A stretch of DNA of 64,000 nt from Eutreptiella sp. 'Long Island Sound 2002' (taxonomy: Eukaryota; Euglenozoa; Euglenophyceae; Eutreptiales; Eutreptiaceae): contig OZ038391.1 in assembly GCA_964036045.1 (NCBI GenBank), forward strand, positions 42,295,621-42,359,620. The letters are read 5' to 3'. This document shows positions 44,101 to 56,100 of this stretch, one piece after another. A program made the position numbers and the translations under genes. Position 1 is the first letter of the stretch. Every line of letters begins with the position of its first letter. The notes below the pieces were generated by a model. That model ran no database searches, had not been told where the DNA came from, and saw only the letters and a program-made list of their open reading frames with translations.

Positions 44101-47100
44101 ATGTAGTTGAGGAGCCATAACTGCCCCTGCCGCGTGCCTGCCAGCAGCCGCCGCTCCCCCGTGTCGAAGGACAGCGAGATCAAAGAGTCGTCGTCGTCCC
44201 CAAGTAAGTGCCGCAGGCAGAACGAGAAGATTTGGCTCCCCGTCTCGATGTTCCAAATGATGACGGTGTCTGCATCCGCGCTTATGACCTGATCCAAATC
44301 AAAGGGGCTGCATTTACCACCCCCGACGCTGTTTGACAGCATTGCATGTTGTGGAGTCTGTGTTTTTCCATTAAAGACCGCCATGGTGAACCCCCCTCCC
44401 TCAAATGCACCCCGTGCTACCGTGTCCGTCTGCCGTGGGTGCATGCGGGTGGTTGAAGTGGGCTGCGTGTGGAGTGCAGGGGCTGCAGTGGAACCAGAGT
44501 GTTTCAGGCTAAAGGCGGTCTCGGCACTCGTTGCTGCTGTGGGGATGGTCAAGGAGAGTCCGATGCGGTTTTTTATCCCCCTCAGTTGAGCACTTGTGTG
44601 CTGCACCTCCTGTGAAGCGGTCGCTAATGGTGAACAACCTGGTCCGACACACACTTTTTGCGCATCTTGCAGGGTTTACACGAGGCCCTATGGTAACCAG
44701 CACCTCGAACCATCGACTTGACATCGGGGATTGAACCTGGGACCTCTGTATTCAGGGGCTTAAGGGCCATGGCACATCATACTGAGCAGACCACTGCTAG
44801 CCTGGGTTCCCAAACTAAAAGAGGCAACCCTGGTCCACAGAACACAAACTGGCGCCCCAGGACCTCAGAAATCCAGGGTCACTAAGTGACTTCAGGATGG
44901 TTAAAATGACCATCTGGTGTCCATGTTCAACTCTGGCCTGACCAGCATGAGAGGACCCAAAGTCAGACGCCATCGTCCCTTTGTAAATTGGCCTATGACC
45001 CTATGGCGGTATTGGTGGTGCGCAGGGGGGGGGGGGGGGGCTCCTGACCGCTGGGTGCAGCCCCCACCGGGGGGATGGCAGGAGGGGGGGGGGGTATCAA
45101 CGGGCTGTTCCCCCCTCTCCAAGCAACACAGGCTCTCGCGAGACACTGAGCGCAACACGGCGTTCGAGGCAGCGCCTCCAAGGCTGGCCAAGCCTAGCGC
45201 GACTAGGCCGACAACGCCGCCGCCCCTGCTTTGCGCTCCTATCAGAGCAGCACTTGATATCCCAGGCTGCGGCGCACGGGGCAGGCGGCTGCCCATTCCA
45301 GCCATGCCCCTCATGGCCCACCCTGCAACAACGGCAGCAACGGCTGATGCCCAAGCCCAGCTGCTGGCAGTGGCTGCAGGAGGGTGCATTGTGCTCCAGG
45401 CACCACGCCCGTGAAAGATGTAACTCGTGTACAAAAAAATCGTCACATCATGTAAGTTTTGTTTTGCAGTAAAATCGTGTATTTTTTTTTCGGTAAGTTG
45501 TGTAATTATCAAAAAAAAATCTGACCAAATAAAAAAAATCATTGGTGCGTGCAATTTTTTTTTGTGTAATTATAAAAAAAAAATATTTGAAAATTGAAGG
45601 GAAAAAATGCATTTTTTGCAAAACGTGCGCAATATATACGATTGCCGGTACAATGCGGCGCCGAGTCCACAAAGCACCAAGTACATTATGTGACCACCAA
45701 TTAGTTGGGAATCGGCCAATATAACATAGCATCACATGTTGTCATTGGCACTTGATTGTTGATTGACAGTAATTGGCACTTGAAACAAAATCTGGCTCAA
45801 GAAAAGAGTCTTGGCAAGGCCATGGCCAACATCCGTGTGCCGGCACTAAGACCAAAATCATGCTCAAGAAGAGAATCTTGACAAGGCCACAACCAATGTT
45901 AGTGCCACCAATTAATTGAGGCAGGGGCAGAAAGGATAGCACTCAAGGCACGAAGGCTCCTGCATGCCATGCGAAGACCGCTACAGGCAGTGGAGCAAAT
46001 GGAAATACTCTCTGTGGCCACCAAGGCATTGGGATGGGACCAATATAATAGCATGCTTATACGCTCCACCTTTGGTACACCAAATAGGCGGAGGAAAATA
46101 TAGTAACGCCCAAAGCCTACAAAACATGCACCTGCGACAAGTAGTTGCAGAATGCATGTTTGTAGATGAGGTCACTGTGCGTATCAGAGGACTTGGGCTT
46201 TGCACTAGGCGTGGTGTTCAGCTAACAAGCCACGGGCAACTCAACTACCAGTTGCTTGGTCAACTCATTGATGAATTGTTGGTCACCCTCCAAAAGGCGG
46301 ATGCATCTTTGGGATAGCTATCTGGCACCTTGCGCCACTCTCCACGGATGAGGACCTTTGGACGGGTGTCCTCCTCTATGTCATGTGTGGCCATGGAAGG
46401 TTGCACCTGACCTTTGGGCCTTCCACGCTTTGCTCAGAGGAGGCATCCTTGCCTTTGAGCGGGGTGGGGGTGGCCTAAACACTCTCCACAATTTTCGAAA
46501 GTGCACCTTCAACTTGAGTGCTAGGGGGGACACACAAGGGCAAGGAAGCTCGGCCACCCCCTCCATATCCCCAACCAGAAACGGACCGGTCCATATCCCC
46601 AATTGGAAAGGGGCAGTCCACAACGCTTCACAGCGGGGGCCAAAAATCACAAGTGGCCCACAAGTGGGCAGATTGGCTACATAACCCATGCTGTTTGAAG
46701 GGTCCCCAACACTTCACAGCAGGGAACAAAATCAGAAGTGGCCCACCCACATTTGGGCAGAGTGGCTACATAACCCAAGCATGTAATTTTTTTGTGGTGA
46801 AACCGTGCAAACCTTTTTCTTCGCGGTAAAATTGTGTAATTTTTTTTTGCGGTCAACCCAAGTACAAAAAAATCGTAAAGTCGTGTAACCTCTTTTGCGG
46901 TAAACGCAAGTACAAAACAATTGTCACGTCGTGTATTTCTTTTTTGCGTTAAACGCAAGTACGGTTTACTCGCAATTACCGCGGCAATGCCCTCCGCCCC
47001 CTTGGATGCCGGAGCAGCGGCATGCGCAGGCACTTGAGCTAGGATTCTTGACAATGAAGGGCCAATTGCTGCAATTGCAGCACCATCTCTGCCCATGCCA

Positions 47101-50100
47101 CAAAATATGGCCAAGCTAGCAGCCCGACATAGTACTAGACGTGAGGGCACTTGCCGAGCACGTGAAGTTGTGCACGAACGACAGCTCCCAGAGCTAGCCC
47201 CGGGGTATGCCCAGCCTTACGGTGGGGGGGGGGGGGGGGGGTGGCACGCGCGGCCATGGAAATCCTGCCACGAATATGCACCCCCCCCTTGGGGTGAGGC
47301 TCCCATCAGGAGAGCTCCCCTCACTCAAGACAGTCCCGAAGAAGGTGGGCCTCATGTTCGTCCGGGGCGCTGCAGTGCAGGCATGAAGCCGTGTCTAGCA
47401 AGCGGTGGCCCTGAACACGCAGCCCCTCAACGGCGGAGGCGGCCACGTGGGGGGCCCTTCTGGCAGACCTCTTAGTCGACGCCACCTCAGAGGCCCCCAA
47501 AGGTGTCCGGCTGCCGTGCCTCGAGCCCACGGGTGGCGTGGCAGCGAGGACTCTCACGCACGCGGTGCTGGACCTACTTGAGGGGCTCTTGCACAAAGTG
47601 CAAGGGCTCACTTTGGCCTAGCACACACCAGGACCATCAGCCCTAGTGCGGCCACCATCCTAGCAGGCGCATGGTGTGTAGCGCACGTCTCACCAGCCTA
47701 GAGGTGGGAGGTTGCGGGCCATGTTCCCAGATGGCCTGCTCTAGCCCTCTCTAGGCCCAGCCATGGCGCAATTGAAAGATGCAAAATCACTAGGAATAGG
47801 GTAAAAGCCGGACACAAGCAATTTTTCACCCTCAATGGATGGAAAATTGAAAATTCCAAAACCAATTTTTTTTGTAATGTGACGATTCATACGAAGCAAA
47901 TCTCCTCTGTGAAGCATGTTGTAGGCCCTCTTTATGTATTTTCCAAAGTCGTCATCGCCCTAGTCTCCAACATGGAGCTGGGTGGCCTAGAAACCATTGT
48001 GCCATGCAGTGTGGGGGTCAACACGACTCTCTCGGGGCAAAGAGATCATATTCTTAGTCCTCATGCCAAGGCATTGTGTGTCTCTGGTTATGCACAGCCA
48101 CTATGAGCGGGTCACTATGAGAGACAGCACACGGTCCCATAGGCTTCCAAAAACATTGCGTTAACAAATAGCAATTTTGACCCCATTTTTAGTCAAAGGG
48201 GTGATTTTGCGACTTTGAAACAGGCCAGGGCCAGCCCTAGGCACGACTAAACATGTTCTCTTGCATCCTATGATGGGTATATTGTGACAACATTTTCTTT
48301 TTTGACAAAAGAAGGATTTTACAAGGGGTGCCAATGGGCACCACTAGGGGGAACCAATTGGTGCTTCGTAGCTCCCCGCTGTTCATATGTGCTTCCATTG
48401 TCGTCAATTGGTCAGCCAAGCCTACCCCACGAGTTCTTGGGGGTTGTTAGGGCTTGCGTGAAACAATCAATTTTTTAGGCAACCCAAGCAAGCCATCTTA
48501 AATGGGAACAGTGGCTTTACAGCCATGGACAGCCTTAGGCAAGGCTACAGGCTGCAAGCCCCATGGAGTTGGAAATGATTTTTTGGCTCAAAATAAAAAA
48601 AACAACATAATCGTGATTTTTGACCCTAAACAAGGGAAGGTGTGGGGGTGTTATTGTTTTTTACACCCCCCCCACACACCCTAAAAAGTGGGTTTCGGGG
48701 GAAGGGGGGGGGGATCTGAGGGGTCCCAACCATAAAATCATCAAGGGGTACTTTTATAGGACAAAATGATTTACAAGGGATGAAACCACCAATCTAACCC
48801 CTTGGGGTATGATATGTGAATTCAAAAAGAGTGGTATGTGGTGTTTTCCCCACATTTGCAGCCTGTGTGATTTTGGCCTACATCCTCTATGTTTTCCAAG
48901 TCAACAAAAGGGAAGGTCACTTTTTCAACCCCCTATTCCCCCCCTTGCCATATTTGGGGGATTGGGCCTACTGGCAATTTTTTTGCCCAAAACTTGGGAG
49001 CCCGCTATTTTGAAAGTGCCACTCAACAAAAAAAGAAAAAGTCCCACGTCCTCCCCCTGTGTGGCATTCCGTCTGGTTGTTGCTCATTTACGGGGCCCTG
49101 GACAGTCACCCGTTCTTACCTTCGCATGTCGCGTTGGGTTGCTGCTTTCGGTCCGCCGCTGCGGCCGGTGCTCTTGCTGGTGTCGTTTCCGCGTTCACGG
49201 AGCCTAGTAGTTGGTGTGTTGGACAGAGGCGCATGGGCAGCAGAAACAGTCAAACGACCCCGGCAACAACCAGCACATCCTCAATACACCAATTATTGGG
49301 CGCCGTTGACACATCCACAGGCCGTCTGTAGCTAGCCTCGCTGTGTTTCTGTGTGCGTGAGGCCTAGGTGCCCTGTTCCTCCACGCGTTGTCGCGGCCAT
49401 CCACCATATGTCCTTTTCCCCCTCACAGCCGGTCTGCCCCTGATGGGCTCCCCCTCGTGTTGCGCAAAGAGCCCATCTGGGGGACGGGAGACACCCCCCA
49501 CCTGATGCGGGTTGAGCAGGGGTTGCCTTGGCACCCGGTAGCGACGGGGCTGGCTAGCCAAGCCATCCCCTTTATTGTCGCTGCCTCCCATGCGCACGCT
49601 CTGCCATCCTCTCCATTCTGGTTCCTTGTTCCGACTGTTCTGGTTGCCTCTCCTGCCTTGATGTGCCCCTCTTCCTTGTTTGCTGTGCTCGCCCTTGTCC
49701 CTCCTGGTGTGGCTCCCCGGTTATGTGTGTCTGTGTTGCTCCTCCCCCTGTCTGTTGGCGCTCTTGGGTGCCCCTATCGCGCACCCCCTCCTGTCCCACC
49801 CGCCTGCCTCCCCGTACGAGGGTTGCACATCTCAGTACGACATGGACTGTCCCGTGTGCGGTTGGCTGGCCACAGCCCTGTTGCCACTCCCGTGGCGGGC
49901 ACCTCCCGGAGAGCGGGGCGCAGTTCCCGCCCTTGTGGAAGGGGGGGGGGGGTGTTTGCCGATGGCTCGCTCGCCGTGCGCCGCATTTGGTGGTTGCTGC
50001 AGTGCTCGCACCTCATGGTTCCCTTGTGTATTGTTGTGTGTCCTGTTGGGGCTCGTCTCACTGCCGTGTGGGGCGGCCCTGTGCCCAGTTGCTTTGCTGC

Positions 50101-53100
50101 TTGTGTTCCTCCCAATTTCGGGCTCTTTCTTTTTCTGGCGGCACGCTCATTGTTGCTAGTGTGCGGCGCCGGGGCGGCAGCATGTCGCTCCTTGCATCCC
50201 CTTGTGGCTGTCGGGTGGTCCCACTTGCAGTTGGGTGGTACCAGGGGCACCGGGCACTTTTGCACATGTCTCCAAATCTACAAACCGACTCGTCATTGGT
50301 GTTTGTTGGGTTTGTTCTAGGGTGAATGTGTTGCATTGTTGCCGTTTTGCTTTCTGGGCTGCTGAGGGGCTCCCCGTTTGAGGACTTCACTCTGGGCTGT
50401 CCACGCCTCAGAGCTACGGACTCGTGTGAGTCCACCCCCTGGTTGGTCGTGTGCAGTGACCACCAATGGTTTGGACATTGTGTCTCATAAGCGTGCCCAA
50501 GGCCCTTGCACTACGCCCTTGTGACAGACGTTAGCTACTCGCGGGCAATACAAGTTTTAGGTCGCTACCCAATGGACAACCGTGTGGCCGGCTGCCAACC
50601 CCCCGCAAGGGCGACCCCCTTACTTAGCTTTGGGTTTCCTTCTCCTCCCGGTGTGGTCAAGATGGTGATGGCTCCCGGGAGTGCATCAAGGAAGCATCCT
50701 TTCTACGTTGTGTGTAGGTGTGGCCTTGGTTGTTGCGTGTGTGGTGGGCGCCGTGTTGGCGTTGGGGCATGCGGTTATGGACCCTTGGTGATGCTCCACG
50801 TGTGTGCCTTGTTTGTGAGCGGCGGTGGCTGTGTGTGGGTGAAGTGCCCATGTGGTGGGTCTGGCCCCCACCTTGTGTGTTGGGTGTTGGGTTGGTGTTG
50901 GTGCTCGCGGCGGGTGGTGTGGCTGTCCGCCGCTGTTGTCGCAGTACACTGCGTTGCTTTGCTCTGCTGTACTATGTGCTATGTGTTTTCGTGTACTGGC
51001 GCGCTTCATTGTGCGCCTCTGCCGGCTTTGGTGTGCCGTGCTGCGTTGTGTGCTATGTTGCCTCCGCGTTGTGCGCTACGCTACCTCCGTGAGGCGTGGC
51101 AGCCAAGGGCCACTCTCCCCGTTGGGGCCGAGTTCGGGTAACCTCCGAAGCGCTGGGATAGGGCCGCCCACCCATTGGCGGGGCCGAGTCCGAGCCCCCG
51201 GGGCCTGCCTTTGAGGCCTGTGCGCGAGCCTTGTTTGCGGGCGGCACTGGCTGTGCGTGGGTGAAATGCCTGTGTGGTGGGCCTGGCCCCCACCTTGGGC
51301 GTTGGGTGTTGGGCTCGTGTTGGTGCTTGCGGCAGGTGGTGTGGCTGTCCGCCGCGATTGGTGTGGTACACTGCTTTGCTTTGTTCTGCTATAAGCTGTG
51401 TTGTGTGCTTTCGTGTGCTAGCAAGTTTCGCTGTGTGCCTCTGCCAGCTCTGGCGTACTGCGCTGCATTGTGCGATGTGCTGCCTCCATGAGGCGTGGCG
51501 GCCGCGGCTACCCGGGCAGGGCCACTCTTCCCGTCGGGGCCGAGTCCGGGTAATCTCCAAAGTGCGTGGATAGGACCGCCCACCCATTGGCGGGGCCGAA
51601 TCCGAGCCCCCGGGGCCTGCCTACGAGGTTTGTGTGCGGATCTCCTTTGTGCGCCTCTTATAGCTCCTTGTGCTTGGGCGTCGTGCTGCCTTGTGCCGTT
51701 CTAATGTGTGTTGCGCTGCACTGTGCTACATTCTGTCAGCTTTGCGTGCCTGGGTGTTGTGTTGAACCCCTCAACGCCTCCAGGAGGCTGCCGCGATTAA
51801 CTTTGTTGCGCGATCAGTGGCAGCAATCTGCCCGGTTGTGAGCCCAGGATGTTCTCTCTTGATAGGTCCCTATCTATGTGCACAACCGGTTGCCACTCTC
51901 CATGTGTGTAGCACACACCATGTGGGAGGCAACTACACTGCGGGGTATACACACCAACAGCCACGATGCGCACCCGGACCACCGGCATCCTGAGTCATGG
52001 TCATATGAGGTACCACACCTCACCCCTAGTCATGTCGGGCATAGGCGTGCAAGCTAGCTGCCACTCGCGGGCCCGTACTATACTTGTGTGCTGTGCTTCC
52101 ATGAAGTCCACGGTCACGTAAGCAATGCGTCGTTGCATCATCCGCGTGTTTGGTTCCCGTGGCTTTCTGCCCTGCTGTCCGGGGTCGTGTGTCGGAGCTC
52201 CCCTATTGCAGTGGCGTACATCCCTTTGTTGGCGCCTGTCCCCTCTTTGTATGTCGGTGTCGTGCCGTCTTCTGGCCTATGTGTCTAGCGGTCCGTCCTT
52301 TGCCTTCCCTATTTGTTTGAGCAGTCCCTCAGCCTTCTCCTTGCGGTGCGTGTTTTTGTCCGGGTGTAGCTTGACACTGAGCTACTTGTGTTCCCGCTTT
52401 ATTTCCTCTGTTGTGGCCCTAGGGTACCGCACTCCAAGCACTCGCTACCTGTTCCCTGGCAGTGTGTCTGGCATGTCCGCGAGTGGGTATTGTCCTCTGG
52501 TGTGCGGGACTGTTGATTGGTTGGCCCCCACCGGCTGGGGCTTTTGCTGGGGCTGGGGCCGGGGGGCCATGTTTATTGGTGGACTCTCCACTCGGACAAT
52601 ATTCGCTCTCTTTACGCGAATTTCACGTCCTTGTGTGTGTTGTGGCCCCTTTGTTACGCGCACCTGCACTCTGAAGCCGTCATGCCCCACCACCATGGCC
52701 TCACATGTGTTGTATTCCACCTCTCGCAGCCCTTGCAGACGCACTGCTGATCGTGTCGCAAGATGCCTTGCGCTACCCACCACCACTACCGCTGCGCCCG
52801 CTACCAATGTTAACACGGCCGCCTCCACGTGGGGGGCTGCCGCAGGTGGTGTCACCGGCGCCTTGTCATGCCTTTGTGCTCCTGCTCTCCTTGTTTGCGG
52901 GCTACTAGCTTGCTCCTGACAACCCCTACTACTGCCATTACCTGGGGACGGACCGCTCAAGTGGTCGTGGGTGACTGCCGCTGTTCTGCCTCCCTTTTTG
53001 GTGGTCCAGTTGCACTAGAACCCGGCCATTCTCCTCCCCTTGGACGCTCCCTTCTACTCCATTCAATTCTGCCCTCCGCAGCCCTGTGAGCCAAACTTTT

Positions 53101-56100
53101 GTTCCTGGCTGTTACCTGTCCTATGCCGCCGCCTGCTCCCGTTTCTGTTTCATTATTGCTGCCCTTCGTTGTCTGTTGGCTTGGTCGTGGCTCTTCTGCC
53201 ACTTTTTGAACCTGTGTACGAGCACATGCGGGAGGTCGCACTCACAGAATGCCCCTGTTTTTTATTAATGCACCTATTGTGCACTATGCCCCAACAAATA
53301 CATTGTTTGGCGTTGCGCACGTACTTCCGGCGTTCTTCACGTCGTCTCCACAGACTAGGCACTCCACGCGTCCTTTTCCCGGCACTATCCCCACTGACAT
53401 AAAGTCCGCCTTCCACATGCGGCATTGCGCACACAACCACACTCCTAATTGTCCTCCATCTCCACCCGGCGGCGTGCACTGCCTGTGGTTCCATGTGCCA
53501 CACCCATGACATGTGTATCATGGTTCTGCCCCTAGTGCAGTGCATCATTCCGCATCGCATCGCCTTGTTTTGCCGTCTTTCTATGCCGTCTCCGGTGTTT
53601 GCTGAGTTTGCCGTGTCCCTTGCATGTGGCCCTCCTCCTGTGCTTTTGCCCACCCATCCTCTTTGATTGTCTGTGCAAGTGTCCGTCCCTCCGCTGCCCG
53701 GCCTGGGGTGTCCTCCATCTTTTCCAGCCGATTGCGCTTCATCCCTTGGCCCGTCTGCCGCGTCTCTTGTGGGTGCATTTCGTTCCACACTCTCGCCAGA
53801 GGGTGGAATAGGCACAACCCATCTAGTGGTGTCTGCAAGATTGTCGTCGTCTCCGGGAGCTCATCTTCTAACTACCCTGCGCCCTGTCTCACCACTTTAC
53901 GCCGGCCCGGTGCCTGGCGCAATTGTGATGCCACCCCCGGCGGTAGGATATTCCAAAAATGGGGTGCTCCACGTGTTGTCTCACCCCACTGCAGCATCAT
54001 TTTCCTGGTGGCCGCGGGCAACCCTGCCTCCCGCACCTTGTACAATGGGCTTTTCCGTGCCATTTTTGTTCCTTGTGTACACACCAATATGCACCCCTTC
54101 CAATTGCACAAAGATCACAATTTCGAGCCAACCTCCGTACGATCGTGGTCCCGTCCCCTGTCTCATTTGCTGGACATATCTGCGGACCACTTCGCTGTCT
54201 TCCCCACTGCTCCGGCTGGTGGCGGTAATGTCTGCTCTGTGTGTGCTGGCACCGTCCCTTCAAGGGTCAACCCCCAGAACGCCCCTCGTGGTACTTCCAG
54301 CATGCGGCCTGCTTGTTCATCTCCCTGACTTGACGTGCCCTCCACCACATGGACCAGCAACCCCTCCTTTGTCGTGTCTAAAACTTGCACCCGGCACCCA
54401 TCCCACGTTGTGTCACTCATGCCCCATAGAAATCCCTATACGTTCCGTCCCATGCGGGACACGACTCCTAGTACCGCGGCCACCACGGTTCCTACCACCA
54501 CTCACAACGCCTGCCACCCCGTGTGCAGGTGTTGGAGAGCTCCTTGTTGGTCTGGGGTCTTCTGCGGCTTTTCACTATGGGGCTTTTGTTTCCCCTGGTG
54601 GTTGACTTGAAGCTGGGCCCTACGCAACCAAGCCCGGGTGACTGTGCATGCAATGGGTGTCTCTTTTGACCCCTGCCCTGCCTCTACGCTTGCGGTGCTG
54701 TCCTGCAGAGCGCTCTCAGCGTGTCTATTATTGTCCTGCACAATTTCATGTTGTTGTTGTTGTGCTTGCTGATGGTGTTGATGTCGTGCCGGCGGTTGTT
54801 GTGTTGCTCCGCGGGCTCGCTCCCTTGTTCCTTCTAATCGTCTTGTTCCGTCGTGTCGCGGACCCTGTCCTCGTTGGCCGGCGGTCCATCTGATTGTTGG
54901 GATCGCAAGTCCCATTCCTCCACCGCTTCCCCAAATCCCCTACATGCCAGTAAGCCGTCTATTGTGCTTGTCATGGATAGTCTCGCCGTCTCTGGGTCTA
55001 GACTTGGGTCACCCCGCGGTCCCGTTTCCGTTTCCTCGCCAGTGGGGGTGTGGTCCAAAGGCCCTTGGCCCGTCCCAGGGTGCTCCTATGTCGGTACCTG
55101 CTCAAGTGGTGAGCCGGAGCCCTGTTCCCCTGTAACTGCACAATATGCTCCTCTCTTTCTGTTTCCCTCCACTGACATTCCCTTGGGTCTTGGTCCTGCC
55201 TCTCCTGCTCTCCTTCCAGCCCCGCACCCTGTTGCTGACGGCATCCTTCTTGGCTGTGATGCGGCCCTGTCATCTCCCCTGTCCTCTGCCCACCGTGATC
55301 CACCATGCCGTCCTGCTGGGGCGCCTATTTCTTATGTGTGTCCTTGTACTGTGTGCACTGGGCGCTGAAAGCCACCGGTTTCCGTTGCGTGAGTCCCCCC
55401 TTCCCGCTCAGCATGGTCGTAGGGGTCGTCCGGGTGCCGGAACGGGCACGTTGCTTTACGAAGGCACGTTCTCCCATGCCAGCACCTTCGCCTCTGGGGT
55501 TTCTCACGGGCCCCCTCGCCCGTTCTTTTGGAGTTCCGCAACATCCGGCGGAACCACGCACGCAGCTCCCCGCGTCTCAATTCCCTAGCTGTCCACCGCC
55601 GCACGAAGAATTTCCCCCACACCCGGTCCATTTCACAAGTCCCATACCCCCGCTCTAATGCCGCCCATGCAATCTTCTGTACCCCGGCTTTAAATTGTCT
55701 CATGGTAGAGCACAGCCTTTGTGCTCTGATGAACTGCCCTGTGAGCACTCCCAACCGTTGACCATCCGTGACCATGCTGTTCGCGTTGGGGTAACGCTGG
55801 ATACGCGCAGGGTAGTGCATGTCGCGGAAATGCAACCCCGTAACAAACCTGGTGCCCCCCCCCTTTGTTGCCCATTCAAGTTCCATCCCCAAGAAGACCA
55901 CCTGCTCTCTTGTCCACTCGGTGTTGTGATCCCGCCCGGTGCCCCCCTCCTTTCCTGTTGTCGGACACGTGGTTTTGTACAGCATGCCATACTTCTTCTC
56001 CGTGGGAATGATCCCTGTGAGGGTCAAGATGTCGTCGATAAACGCGGAGTTCATTGCCAGGTCTTCCGGCTGGCATTTTTCTGCAAACTCGGCTTCCACT

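Noticed and set aside
49388-50320. Plus-strand 310-codon open frame
   Set aside because: It is opposite to the retroelement sense strand. It is long because the plus strand has few A residues, and it has no known motif.
53667-54605. Plus-strand 312-codon open frame
   Set aside because: Antisense to the Tudor-like and OTU-like segments; low-complexity Pro/Ser composition.
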